Of a stretch of DNA of 64,000 bases, positions 1 through 10,651 are shown one piece after another; the stretch's first letter is position 1, and each line of letters begins with the position of its first letter. A program made the translations under genes and the position numbers. The notes below the pieces were generated by a model. That model was not told where the DNA came from. It worked only from the letters and a program-made list of their open reading frames with translations, and did no database searches. The stretch comes from Massariosphaeria phaeospora (taxonomy: Eukaryota > Ascomycota > Dothideomycetes > Pleosporales), in NCBI GenBank assembly GCA_011032825.1, contig JAADJZ010000013.1:1218610-1282609 (forward strand), given 5' to 3'.

Positions 1-2
1 TG

Positions 3-197
3 ATAAGAGTAGTGCGTTTCGAGAAGGAGTTGGAGGTCGAAGATGCCGAGCGAATGGAAAAGTTGGGCGCTTACGGTAGTAACAAGCGCTACAGAACCGG
101 TAAGCGGAGTAGGCTAGTCTGTGTTGGTCAGATAAGACAACCTTGGAAGAGAGATTTCGATCGTTCGAAACCTCCTCATGAACGACATCAATATTAA
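3..197 (+). CDS. possible 3' end of a gene cut by the window edge
   Basis: This frame is open from the left edge to a TAA at 195-197 and reads a charged, helix-like peptide (FEKELEVEDAERMEKLGAY). A good donor, GTAAGC, lies at 100-105, so the true exon may end there and the rest be intron. There is no recognisable domain and no support beyond the open frame and amino-acid texture. It could equally be non-coding. Confidence 0.2.
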   Translation: MRVVRFEKELEVEDAERMEKLGAYGSNKRYRTGKRSRLVCVGQIRQPWKRDFDRSKPPHERHQY

Positions 198-653
198 GCT
201 TTGGCCCGTGATGCAGATGTATATTTGTGATGCTGATGCACATGAGCCAATGGCATGTGCTGTGCCGCAACCGCCACTGGCGCGTAGAGCCCGGTGTTGC
301 GGAATGTAGACCTTCAAATTGACTGCTACCGCTGTTGACGCATATTGAATCTGCATGTTGCAGCGCTTAACACCCTTGTGGTATGGCTGAGAAATACGCG
401 CGGGGACATGGCCTCCGGTGAGTCAGGTATCGAAAGATACTAATGTTAGATGCTGTGCCGCAGCGCTTCGATATTTTCGATATTCAGGCAGTGCATGAAA
501 TCCAACAACTCTGCAATTACTATCACACTTTCGCGATACCTTAGCATTCTCTTTACAAAAACTGGGGCCTTCGTACGGCTACGTCTTGGCGGGTGTTCTA
601 TCTGCCTATGCACAGCGCTTATAGCTCTGACGCCAGTCACTCAGAGGTATAGA

Positions 654-666
654 CTATATATACATG
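654..666 (+). promoter_or_regulatory. TATA-like box
   Basis: CTATATATACATG lies about 160 bp before the ATG at 825. It is the only TATA-like stretch in front of that small gene, and its spacing allows a roughly 100-nt 5' leader. Confidence 0.35.
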
Positions 667-824
667 TCAGTTCACATTATTAGACTAAACAGCCACATCT
701 CGTTCCCATTTTCCATCTAAAAGCATCTCTCTCTTTGATTACAATTCGACTTCCAGACTCTTCGCCCAATTCTTCAACTGTCTTCGCATCAATTCATCAC
801 GACACAAGTTTTCTTTTCAACAAG

Positions 825-1156
825 ATGTATAGAGCCAGCCAAGCAATCAAGAGAATCCTCACGTCTTCAGGCAAGGAGATTTCCGTTGAATATGTTACCA
901 AGACGGATGCCTGGGAACGCACCTATATCGCCCCAGAAAGGATGGCCGAATTTGCTTCAATCGTTGAGAAATACAAAGACAATTTGCAGCCGACCACGGA
1001 GAAGGTTGCGATTAAGTGAGTGGGCTCACATAAACACAGTAACGAACGATGAGGCTGATTTTGTTTAGAGAGGCAGAACACCCCAGCACAAACGATCCAA
1101 CACCACACTTCTCGGCGTTCGAATTGGACAAGGCCGACAAGGTCGTTGCGTCCTAG
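825..1156 (+). CDS. small two-exon orphan protein, 92 aa
   Basis: Exons are 825-1015 and 1069-1156. The intron (1016-1068, 53 nt) has donor GTGAGT, a CTGAT branch site at about 1054 and acceptor TTTAG, and splicing removes an in-frame TGA. I chose ATG 825 (context CAAGATG) over the ATG at 735 because the residues between look like untranslated leader. The product is hydrophilic, with a Lys/Glu-rich helical middle (IVEKYKDNLQPTTEKVAIK) and no signal peptide, membrane segment or known motif. I do not recognise it. The spliced frame ends cleanly at TAG 1154-1156. It sits alone at the left of the accessory region. Confidence 0.5.
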
Positions 1157-1874
1157 CACTACTACAAATAAGCGAACTGAACGTTGAAGTTTGCTGATCT
1201 GAAGTGGGCACGGCCAGAAGGCTAACAGACGCCTGAGATATCGAATATCATGTGCAGCCTCACTGATAAAAGTTTGCGCGAATGCTTAAGGGGAGCCTCA
1301 TTTCTATGCAGCCTTCCTTACTGATGGGAATGTTGTTAGAGGGATTTGTGTTTGATGTGGATCGTCTAACGGTCATTACTATTATTCATGCGTTATTCGG
1401 TGTTATGGAATTATAAGGGACTATTTAGTGGTATAAAGTCGAGCCTGAGCTGTCCTCTGAGCTCAAGAAGCGGGTACGCGCACGTGGCTTTCACACTACT
1501 TGGAACATACATAGGTCATTGCGTGGCACTAGGCTGGAAATAATCCAGCGGTCCTTTATATGGTTCCGATCCCTCGCTGATTGCTCGAAACGTTTGGACT
1601 GATGGAACAGAAACCCGAGATATAGCGACGAATCGTTTCACGTAGAACATGTCTTGGATGTGGGTGGAAATGACGACATAGACGTGGAGACGTTTTTCCG
1701 GTATTTGCCACTAGCAGTACACCACTTATGCGGAACGACTGCCGGCGTTACCCTCGACTCGTATCTAGCTTGAAGAGATCACTAATTGTCCGAGGGAAAT
1801 TAAATCAGGTAATATTTTTGCTCGCAAGCCCGGACTTAACAGTCAAGTGAAGAGACTAAGATTAGAAAATGAAA
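1157..1874. other. no gene seen
   Basis: About 700 bp with only short, unconvincing open frames on both strands. I saw no repeats or RNA genes. Confidence 0.5.
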
Positions 1875-3647
1875 CTACCCCCGCTCAGTATACATAGGAT
1901 ACATTTCCCGTGCCTTGTGCCACACAGCTTTGACAGCTTCCCCTTCAGCATCAACTCTTGCTATCACAGCAAGCTCCCGCTGTTTCTGGAGCTCCCAGTT
2001 TGCGTAGATTCGAGTGTGCTCCTTCACCCATTGGGCGTACTCGTGCCACTGATCTGCCCTCTGGTCTGGCGCTAGCTTAGCAAAATGCATACTCTCCAAA
2101 CTCTTGCCGGCGACGTCGACACAGAATCCGCCACCGCTGTTGTAGTAGGCATTCGGGAGTCGCGTCAAGAGCATCTCGCCAACCATGCCCTGCGCCTCTT
2201 CACTAAGCAAGCAGACGACGAAGAAGTGCATCTGGTATGCGCCCTTTTCCCACGCAACATTGCAGACAGCTTGGACAAAAGAGGCTAACCAGTTGGACGA
2301 CTTGCCACAGGCCTCGTGCTGCCGTTCGCGGGTATCGGCCTTTGCGGCATAGCCAATGTATTGCAGAGGCGGAGAAAGTCTGCCCCCATCTCCACATCGC
2401 CGTTCAAGCTGAACACAGAATGTGCGAATGACCTGGAGGCGGCCGTCGGATCGATCATATGCATCAGTCTGAAGATATCTGCGTTGTCCTCGGGCGGTGT
2501 CGGCCCGCTTCCATTTCTGAAACTGGCGGTCGATGCGATAAAACACCTCACGGTGTTTTGTATTGTCAATAACAGACAAGTCATCGGATATGTACCGCCG
2601 GAGCCATCTCGCCAATCTCTGCGCGTTGGTCGAGGACATAGACTGGCCAGACGTGTCGGTAAGCACCCGGGCATAAATGTTGGGCTGCACTTTGCCCCGC
2701 TCGTAATTCGCGTCTAGGGTTTGCCTGAGATCTGCGTCGCTGTTGGCGGCAATGACGAGGTTGCCATGCACAAGTTCTTGTATGATGCGAGGATGCATGC
2801 TGCACAGTGTCGAGAAGCTATGATACTGCCATACCATGGGGTAACGGGCATATTCTTTGCCGAGCACTGAGCCAGAGGCTGCTTCTGCGTCCCGTGCGGC
2901 TTCGAGTGCGGGTAATAATCCGTCTTGGTCGATGGCTTTGACAAGCTTAACAAAACTGGTCTGCTCATTGAGCGCCTCGCCTGGCAACATGCCGACATCC
3001 TCGAGGTCAGGGACCCGCAGGTCTTCTCGCGTGAGAGTACGCTGCAGCCCAACCGCGACCTGTGTCTCCATTGGAGCGAAGTCAAGTTCTTCGTCAGTAC
3101 TGTCGTCAGAAGCGTCAGCACAGTCAGATACATCTGAGCCTCTGTGGAGGTCTTCCATCACTCGCTTGGTCTTGGACTGGCCTTTACGGCCGGCTGCCCG
3201 GACGCGGCGGGGGGGAGCAGGAGACACCGGTGTCTGGCGTAATATGGGGGGACCCATATCACGGACGGTTTGGTTGTCCTCTTCATCGGTATGGTCCTCG
3301 TTGTCTTCATCAGACTCAACAGGAATGTCATACACGTCTTTTCTTGGTGGCCTCTGAAGCGTCCTATGCCTCGAGGCGACGCGGGCGTTCACACTCTCTA
3401 GCCTGTCGGCATTGAGTGGATGCAGTTGGCTGCCTGCTGGACTCGAAGACGCGTGCATCGGGCCGGACGCATGGAGCGCCTCTCGCTGGCCTGTTTGAGT
3501 AGCAGTAGGCAGTTCTGCAGACTGGACTCTTCGCGGGCTGCCGGTGTCGCTGCTTGCGAGCTGGCTTGGCGCGTAGTCTTGGTCTGTGGCGGCATCGTCG
3601 TCAAGGACGAAATCTTCGATAGATTTTTTTCGCTTTCGGGGCACCAT
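1875..3647 (-). CDS. 590-aa accessory protein with GIY-YIG-like C-terminal region
   Basis: A single uninterrupted 590-codon frame. Residues 1-200 are disordered and charged, with basic patches (PRKRKK at 3-8) and two acidic tracts (around 111-125 and 171-190). Residues 225-590 look folded. Within them, YIGYAAKADTRERQHEA starts at 430. It resembles the opening of GIY-YIG nuclease domains: YIG at 430-432, then an Arg (440/442) about ten residues on. A Glu follows in GEMLLTRL (491), then an Asn in YYNSGGG (503), in the order used by the T5orf172/Mug113-type branch of that fold. The N-terminal GIY strand is not obvious, so nuclease activity is inference. Codon use is normal and there are no RIP stops, unlike the transposon 1 kb away. 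The lysine-rich N-terminus could be a nuclear localisation signal. Function is otherwise unknown. Confidence 0.65.
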   Translation of the reverse strand: MVPRKRKKSIEDFVLDDDAATDQDYAPSQLASSDTGSPRRVQSAELPTATQTGQREALHASGPMHASSSPAGSQLHPLNADRLESVNARVASRHRTLQRPPRKDVYDIPVESDEDNEDHTDEEDNQTVRDMGPPILRQTPVSPAPPRRVRAAGRKGQSKTKRVMEDLHRGSDVSDCADASDDSTDEELDFAPMETQVAVGLQRTLTREDLRVPDLEDVGMLPGEALNEQTSFVKLVKAIDQDGLLPALEAARDAEAASGSVLGKEYARYPMVWQYHSFSTLCSMHPRIIQELVHGNLVIAANSDADLRQTLDANYERGKVQPNIYARVLTDTSGQSMSSTNAQRLARWLRRYISDDLSVIDNTKHREVFYRIDRQFQKWKRADTARGQRRYLQTDAYDRSDGRLQVIRTFCVQLERRCGDGGRLSPPLQYIGYAAKADTRERQHEACGKSSNWLASFVQAVCNVAWEKGAYQMHFFVVCLLSEEAQGMVGEMLLTRLPNAYYNSGGGFCVDVAGKSLESMHFAKLAPDQRADQWHEYAQWVKEHTRIYANWELQKQRELAVIARVDAEGEAVKAVWHKAREMYPMYTERG

Positions 3648-4739
3648 ATTGAATGGTGGGGTGGTGGAGATGGGATGGGAGGAGGGAGTGATGAGGTGTG
3701 GGAAGTTAGCGTCACATCTTCTTCGCCAGATCGAGATTCTCTGCCAAGCTCGTCAGTTAATAGGTGCCCACACAATTCTCAGTACAGCTAGTAAGTGTAT
3801 GGCACATCGAATTTCATGAAGAGATTACTACGACTAGTTTCCTAGCAGCAACTTTACGGCTTTCACCAGTCTTTCCTCAAACCAGGCAATGACCACTGCG
3901 TACAGTGCGATGTCGTCGGCCACAATCCGGCAACGTGTGGCCTAGCAGAATGCACTATGGCTTGTAATTGGTGCAAAGTCGAACCGGCCTTGCTGCAAGC
4001 TTATGGTCAGATGGCTAACCGCTGGACGCGGACTCGAGAGAGGGGATTGCCTGGCAGGAACCCGATTACTGGCGGCAGCGGAAGAACATTAAATAGGGGA
4101 TAGGATCAAGCGTCTGTTGAGTGTCAGTATATAGGCCAATTCAAGGCTCTCATTGTGTTGGATTTAATGCTGCCATCGGGTGATTAGTCATTATTGTCTT
4201 GGCGGAGTATAGAAGAATAACGACCGTCTGGATTGACACCGCTAGGAGCACCGCCGCGCCGCCCTGCAGCCCAGCCACTCCTATACTGACAATGATTTCT
4301 AGGCATGTTGATTCATTCGTCTCCGTAGCCAAGCGATCGATGCGCGCCTCGAGGCCGGTGCCGATCGACGTGGTCCTCGGTTCGCAAAGCTGTCCAACTC
4401 TTACGGTCGACGCCGCACGGAAGCTACGCGATGCGTCGGCGGCCAAACGCGTAGAAGTTGACAACCTACTAGGGCAAATTCGGTCGGGGCATCAACGCCT
4501 TCCGGACGAGGCCTTCGGTCGCTTTTCCCGTCTCTGTGGCAAGAAACACATATCCGAGGGTGATAGGACGCTCAACCGGTTGTGGTGCGAAGAATACGGG
4601 ACATACCACATATGAATACCATCGCGAACGGGCGTAGTATCCGTAGATATGCGACGGCACGGAAATGGAGGACATATAAGCAGCCCTGACGTTGGCTTGC
4701 ACAGGACATGAGAGGGAAGGGAGGCCAAGGCCTGCGCTA
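3648..4739. other. intergenic, no supported gene
   Basis: Overlapping open frames occur on both strands at 4150-4615, but neither has a motif, splice pattern or codon signature that favours it. The stretch ends at the TA dinucleotide (4738-4739) that forms the left target site of the next transposon. Confidence 0.5.
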
Positions 4740-4786
4740 CCGTGCTGACGCGCGTAATGCCCGGGTTCGCGTAATGCCCCACCAAC
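4740..4786 (+). repeat. left terminal inverted repeat of element 1
   Basis: 47 bp, starting CCGTGCTGACGCGCG. It is identical to the reverse complement of 6812-6858 and is preceded by TA. Confidence 0.95.
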
Positions 4787-4838
4787 TTTCAAAAACCGTC
4801 CCAACTACCTACCTTCAACACGCGATATCTTAACCACT

Positions 4839-6704
4839 ATGGCTCCAATTGATGACGCAATTGTAGCGTTTAAATCGCAAAGTCCTGATGCAAAACTCTC
4901 TCTGCAGGCAATTTCCGATTAGTATGGTGTTGAGCGATCGACGCTGGGGCGGCGCGTACGAGGTGTAACACGCCCAAAACAAGTCAAGGCAGCTGCTCAA
5001 CAACACCTTAACCCACAACAAGAGTTAGAGCTTTGCGCTTATATTGAAGACTTAACAAAGCAAAGGCTACCTCCTACGCGAGCTATGATCCAAAATTTTG
5101 CTAGCAAGGTAGCGAAAACGCGTGTTTCAAACGCCTAGGTAACGCGCTTCATCAACCGAAACAGCAACCATCTCATCTCTAAATGGACCTCTGGTATGGA
5201 CGCTGTACGTTACTACGCTAATTCAAGGTTCAAATATAACCTATATTTCGAGCTTCTGCATAGTAAAATAGAGGAGTACAACGTCCTGCCCAAGAACACC
5301 TACAATATAGACGAAAAAGGCTTCATGATAGGTGTGACCGGACGCTCTAAACGAGTGTTCTCACGACACCAATGGAAGCAAAAAGAGGTAACGTCAGCCC
5401 TTCAAGATGGCTCCCGGGAGTGGGTGACGCTTTTGGCAGCAGTTTGTGCTAATAGTAAGGTGTTACCGCCCAGGCTGCTGTACGCCTCAGCTAACAGCAC
5501 ATTACAATCAACATGGGTAGCCGACATCCAAGCTGGTCAACACGACGTGTTTGTGAGCTCAACACTATCAGGTTGGAGCAATAACGACGTTGGTTTGGCA
5601 TGGTTGGAGCAGGTATTTGACCGCTGTACAAAGGAGAAAGCTCGCCGTGGAAGAGACTACCGCCTCCTCATCGTCGACGGCCATGGTAGTCACCTGACTG
5701 ACGACTTCCTCAACTACTGTCTCAACCACCGGATACTCCTCGGTGTTATGCCGCCTCACAGTACCCATACGCTTCAACCGCTTGATGTGGTAATGTTCAA
5801 GCCTCTATCAAGCTCCTATACCAAGGCCCTCACTACCCACCTCCAACAAAGCCTCGGGCGAGTTCTAATACGTAAGGGCGACTTCTTCCCGCTGTTTTGG
5901 GAAGCCTAGGGTGCCTCGTTCAAGAAGGCTACCGTACTCAAGTCTTTTGAAGCTACTGGTATTTGGCCTATAGATCGAGAGAAAATACTCAAACGCTTCA
6001 CCGATAAGGCTCCGGATAGAGCCTCACGATCGTCAGCCCTCACCGATAAGAATTGGATCCATATGGAGCGCCTTGTACGAGCTGCAGTTACCGACACTAG
6101 CGCAGAGGAGTCGAAGCAGCTCTCTCAATTAGTACACCATCTCCATGTACAAAATGAGCTGCTTCACCATGAGAACTAGGGCTTGAAGACTGCCCTTACT
6201 ACTCACAAGAAGCACAAGAAGAAGGGATCTGTCCTTGACCTCTAGCAGCGCAAGGAGTATCATGGTGGAGCTATCATGTGGTCGCCGCGGAAGATCCGGA
6301 AGGCAATGGCTCGTAAAGTGGTCAAGCAGCGTACGAAGAAGGAGCTAGAGTTGCAAAAAGCAAACACTAAGGAGCTTAAGGCAGCTGCTACCTTGTACAA
6401 CAAAAAAATCGCGGAGGAGAAGCGTGTGGCGCGGGAGAAGCTCAAGGTTGAGCGCGATCGTGAGAAGGCTGAAAAGGCAGCTATCGCGGCGGCCAAAAAA
6501 GCAGAACTCAACACCAGAAAAGAGCTTCAGACTGCCCAATCTAGTAAGCGCAAGGCCTCACGAGTATCCTCATCTAAGGATAAGCCCTAGAAACGTATGC
6601 GCGTTGCTGCAGCTCGCGCGGCGTCACCTGAAGCTGCACCAGCTGCTCCACCCAAGGTGAACCGCCGCGGCCGCAGCATCAACGTTCCATCTAAATATAG
6701 ATAA
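4839..6704 (+). pseudogene. pogo-family DDE transposase, six TAG stops
   Basis: A single frame from ATG 4839 to TAA 6702-6704 (622 codons) with no frameshift. An N-terminal helix-turn-helix (IDDAIVAFKSQ..., then YGVERSTLGRRVRG) and a CENP-B-type second HTH (QELELCAYIEDLTKQRLPP) lead into the DDE_1 catalytic region. The three acidic positions are preserved: DEKGF near 5311, DGHGSH near 5680 and LQPLDVV near 5774. The C-terminus is a Lys/Ala/Glu-rich coiled-coil tail. The internal stops, near 4919, 5137, 5907, 6178, 6243 and 6588, are all TAG, at sites where related copies suggest Trp or Gln. So the transposase cannot be made as a full-length protein from this copy. Confidence 0.9.
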
Positions 6705-6811
6705 AACAAGTTGTACAATAGCCTCATTACAATCGCTCCACTAAAAAATCTCGTGATAATAGCTATTGTACGTGTTGTCATAGGCTCAAGTTTGTGGTGG
6801 TGAGCATGTTG

Positions 6812-6858
6812 GTTGGTGGGGCATTACGCGAACCCGGGCATTACGCGCGTCAGCACGG
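6812..6858 (-). repeat. right terminal inverted repeat of element 1
   Basis: 47 bp ending GCGTCAGCACGG, followed by TA. It is a perfect inverted copy of the left end. Confidence 0.95.
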
Positions 6859-6860
6859 TA

Positions 6861-7256
6861 CGAGAATTCTCCGAATGCATTGATTACTCTGCATTCATAG
6901 CTCACAGTATCGTCACTGGCTGCCAACGTCAACCGGTACTTCGAAATACAAGCCAGCCCACCCACTCCCGGAAGTGTTACCCGCCTGACGGAAAAGGGTG
7001 AGGGAACTGTAGGGGTCATGCGCGAGGCAGCCAGAGGGGGGTAGCAAGTATAATGTCTGGGATGATTCCTATAGCAGGACTCCATGACATTAATCCATGT
7101 CTTGTTGCGACGTCGATGGCGCAGATACGGCTGATGTAGAGGTTAGATTGGGCGATCTCGAACGGTATTTAGTGTATGTAAGTCGAGCGTGAGGCCGTAG
7201 TCTTCATTGTGTATTTTCTGATATTCGCAAAAGCTCACACGACGAGCAACCTTCTT
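6861..7256. other. intergenic, no gene seen
   Basis: About 400 bp without a credible frame, between the transposon and the possible minus-strand gene at 7257-7818. Confidence 0.5.
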
Positions 7257-7818
7257 TCATTGTGGGCTCGGCCATATTTCGTTACTTTGGAGTGAGCTTT
7301 CAGAACTACCGTTCTTCGATATATTTCCCTGTAGCCACGTATAGACTCCCTTGTCTGCTTTGTCCTCATTTATCCGCACTCTTCCTCTCTCCCGTATCTT
7401 CTTAGCCACATTGATCTGGTCAACCAGGTACGCACCTCCGGGAGGCTCTAGGGGCATGTGAATAGCCCGCTTAGCATCCGAGTCTCCGCGTCTCAGACGT
7501 TGTCAGGCGAGCGAAGTTGTGTCCACGCGGAGCTACCCGCCATGATTTGGGTACCAGGCTGTAACCGTGAGTGTGTGAGTGTCGCCAGCACGCGTCGTCG
7601 GCTTGCTGAGCTTCTGGATCTTGTGGAGGATCGTATGGCAGTATCGGGGTGTACTGAGGCGCTTCCGATGACATTTCCCGTCTCCGTTTTAGTGGACGGG
7701 GCCCCGAATCTCCACCTACTGAGCTGGGCTGAACCGCGTGCGTGTGGAGATCCCTGGAGTCTAGGCTAGGCAAGATGCTATCGAGTGTGTCATGGACACA
7801 GCGTGTCTGAGGAGCCAA
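7257..7818 (-). CDS. possible two-exon orphan, 164 aa
   Basis: Two minus-strand frames can be joined: exon 7818-7537 (94 codons) and exon 7469-7257 (71 codons with stop). The 67-nt intron has donor GTAGCT, an internal CTGAC branch site and acceptor CTAAG. The join removes the frame change and gives a coherent hydrophilic product: a Pro-rich middle (EAPQYTPILPYDPPQDPE) and a charged tail (VDQINVAKKIRERGRVRI). The start is uncertain; another exon could lie upstream, where a GTGAGT sits near 7830. No domain is recognised. Support is the splice geometry and peptide texture only. Confidence 0.35.
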
Positions 7819-8258
7819 TGATCGTACTCACTTGAGCGATGTCGGGCACTTCAATGCACGGCTGTTCGCGTTTCTGTAAGTGAATTAAGTGTATTAGACA
7901 TACCGAGGGATCGCGGTCTCTTCTCAGTTCCCAAGAAACCGACCCGCCAGTAGGTATCCCGGCATAGTTTGTTACGCTCTCTCATTCCAGCCTGTCGGCG
8001 AGTCCTTGTTCTCGGCCTGCGCCACTCTATGCAGGTGTGCGGTTGCGACAAGGTGAGCAGGGTGGCAGTGCCAAGGTTCACGCATACTTCTCTTAGTTTC
8101 CATGACGCTCCTTCCTCACGGCGTTATCGTACCGACCGACGCATCCCGGCACCCGGAGAATCTTGCCGCCGCGCCAACGCAAAATCCGTCCCTCGCCCCT
8201 CCGCATCGCCCATCCCACCCACCTCAACCTCGTCTACTTTTTTCAAAAGTATTCGTCA

Positions 8259-9809
8259 ATGGCGGATCCACCGCCCCCTCCCATACCCTCTGGGCTGCCT
8301 CGGGGCCGCATACCTCCCAAGAACCCCTACACATGGGACCGACTGACCGCCATGTTCCATACATGTGGCATTTACGACTACCACACTTGCTGTCTGCGGT
8401 GCGGCAAAGCAGATGATGCAGCACACCGATCCAACTGGATGGACTGCGGAGGCAAATGCTTCCTATGCAACAAGCGCCCCATTCCTGCACATAATGGCAA
8501 ACACGCCATTGGCCATCAAGGCAAAGTAAGTTGAACTGCGCCGTTTATACGACACTTACTAACGTTGCCAGGCTTGCTCGGCCATGCAACTGTGGTATAG
8601 CAATTTTTTCGATGCACGATTCTTCCACGAGCATGCCGGCCTGAACGGCGCGATGCCTTGGAATGAAGACGGCATAGAGAAGTATAATCAACAACGTCTC
8701 CTCTTACCTCCGCCTGCCACATCCGGGGCTCAAGGCGGTGGTCCTGGACTGACCCAGAGGTCTCCGCCTGCCACATTTGAGCTCAAGGCGGGACTCATAT
8801 GAACCATCGGTCTCCGCCTGCCACATTCGGGGCTCAAGGCAGAGTTCCTAGGCTGAAGCAACGGTCTCCGCCTGCCACATTCGGGGCTCAAGGCGGAGCT
8901 CCTAGGCTGAACCAACGATCTCCGTTTGCAACTTCTGTTGCTCAAGGCGGGGCTGGTGGGCGATCTCAGCCTACAACACATGTTGCTTATGGGGGCTTTC
9001 AGCCTGCACCATATGTTGCTCATGGGCGCTCTCAGCCTACAACACATGTTGCTTATGGGGGCTCTCAGCCTGCAACACATGTTGACGCAACGCATGTTGC
9101 CGCAACACCTGTTGCTTATCCTGCAACACCAGTTGCTCACAGCAGTGAACTTGGCGGTAGAAAGAGAAAACGGGATGCTGACTACGTTGGCAGTATCACC
9201 AAGCATGCCACCACCACCAACGCTATCAAGGACATGAATCCGAACAAGAAACCACAGCAAAGTTTCAACTCTCGTGGTGGTTCGACACATGGCATCGCTT
9301 TGCCAGTGATCACCGCTCCTCGTTCGGCTCGCGACATTGAGTTGACAATCCCGACACACCAGCGCGCCGCTCGGAATTCGTCTGCTCCTCCACGTCGCAA
9401 TGACTACGCCATGGAAATCGACCAAGTTGATAACCTAGCGGACAACCCCGAGGCTGATTTTCAGCGTCAGTTTGACCAGATCAAGCGTGAGCGTGACGAA
9501 ATGGCGCGTGAGCTTGACACCATTAAGCTCGCCCTTAGCCGAGAACGCGTGACGGGGGAGGAGTTGACAAAGAAACCAGCCTCATTCGAAGCGCTTTCTG
9601 CAGCCCAACAAGCCTCACCATCAACTGCGCATGATGCAACGCCTGACCTAGAGGCGTCAGAGGAGTTGGACGTGAAATATCATCCTTCCGAACTCGAGAT
9701 GGCGCATGGTATGCCTCAACCGGGAGATCACGCAGCAGTGACGCAAGAGGCATCGGGTGAGCTTGTCCAAGTCAAGCCTGAACCCCAAGTCAAGCTCGAG
9801 CATGAGTGA
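8259..9809 (+). CDS. Cys-rich zinc-finger-like protein with repeats; frame broken inside a minisatellite
   Basis: Exon 1 is 8259-8525. The intron 8526-8571 (46 nt, GTAAGT...CTAAC...CCAG) is convincing; exon 2 continues as ACSAMQLWYSNFF. Residues about 35-85 hold Cys/His pairs (CCLRCGK, MDCGGKCFLCNK, then HNGKHAIGHQGKAC) that could bind zinc. A Pro/Ala-rich 54-bp minisatellite follows. Unit 2 (8761-8810) is only 50 bp, which shifts the frame and gives TGA at 8800-8802. The neighbouring frame resumes at 8799 and runs to 9809: further repeats, a basic patch (GGRKRKRD), a coiled coil (RQFDQIKRERDEMARELDTIK) and a C-terminus with two KPEP/KLEH-like, SUMO-site-like motifs. Either this is a recent loss-of-function slip, a sequencing error in the repeat, or an unrecognised intron. 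ATG 8163 is possible but adds leader-like residues. Confidence 0.55.
8707..8940 (+). repeat. 54-bp coding minisatellite
   Basis: Units start at 8707, 8761, 8811 (approximately), 8866 and 8920, each opening (T/C)CTCCGCCTGCCACAT or a close variant and encoding SPPATFGAQGG-like peptides. Units are 54 bp except the second, which is 50 bp and so breaks the reading frame. Confidence 0.85.
8962..9085 (+). repeat. 33-bp coding repeat, 11-residue units
   Basis: About three and a half units of CAGCCTACAACACATGTTGC-type sequence, encoding SQPTTHVAYGG variants in tandem. It lies directly after the 54-bp array in the same gene and keeps the frame. Confidence 0.8.
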
Positions 9810-10651
9810 GCGCGCGGCGCGAGGGTGGATTTGGCGGTGTAATCTTTTCCTATCTCGAGTAGCAGATTTTCTAATACCATGCTTTGTAATTTATGATTGT
9901 GATTCACTGTGATAAACGCATATCTCCCATGCCAAAGTACCCTTTCACAGTCGTGTTCCTCACCTGAAGGAGTATAACACAGTAGCGCTCGGGTATTGTG
10001 CCTTTAAGAGCGTAAGAAGGTCTCGTTTATATGCAAGGCGATGTATCAGGGGCATTGCTGGTGAGCCAGTTCGTTGTCGCTGGACCGACTCACATGGATT
10101 GTACAGTTCCCAGGCAATCAGATTATAGCACACAATGTAGATGACACATGCCACAGAAGGGCAAACTCTCGCCATGGTTAACAATCACAGGTGACCCTGA
10201 CGACTACAGGCCTCATATGAAGACCTCTGCAGGTCACTCTATTTGCGAGCTCAAAGAATACCTAGTTGGATATCCTTCACGTCACGTCAATAGGTGGAAT
10301 CGCACTGTGTGTAGTGGAGCCCACTGAACACGGCAGGGCTTTGCGTTGCTCAGCTTTCTCTAGTTGTCTGAGTCAGGGACTGGTGGAAAGGAGTGAGTGA
10401 AAGATCCAGTGAAACCAGACTTGTTATTGAGCTTTGGACAGTTGCACGGGTTGCCTTGACAGCAAGTGAACAACCTTACAAGATTGCTTTGAACGTCCCC
10501 ACAGCAACAGCCAGCACGTTTTGTCGAAGAAAAATATCGTCGATTCTCTACTACCCACACCACCAAAGCACCACATCAGCAAAGCACTGCACGTCCACTA
10601 CACACCTCTCCGGCTGTCGAGCTCTAGGAATAGCGCTGACTCAATCCTAAG
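9810..10651. other. intergenic, promoter of the next gene
   Basis: No supported gene. An 85-codon frame at 10393-10650 just before ATG 10652 has leader-like, low-complexity composition. I see no TATA box of the kind found in the 30-36 kb cluster. Confidence 0.45.

Larger units (their letters stand above)
4740..6858 (+). mobile_element. pogo/Fot-type DNA transposon, complete ends (element 1)
   Basis: A 2119-bp element bounded by perfect 47-bp terminal inverted repeats (4740-4786 and 6812-6858) and flanked by TA on both sides (4738-4739, 6859-6860), the Tc1/mariner target duplication. Each TIR carries GCGTAATGCCC twice, at TIR positions 13-23 and 30-40. The interior is one 622-codon transposase frame broken only by TAG codons. 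Perfect TIRs and intact TSDs point to a recent insertion; the TAG-only damage fits light RIP. It belongs to the same family as elements at 37182, 48792 and 52696, judging by protein similarity and the CCGTG start of the TIR. Confidence 0.92.

Noticed and set aside
4150..4615. Overlapping frames on both strands left of element 1
   Set aside because: No domain, no splice logic, neither strand favoured.
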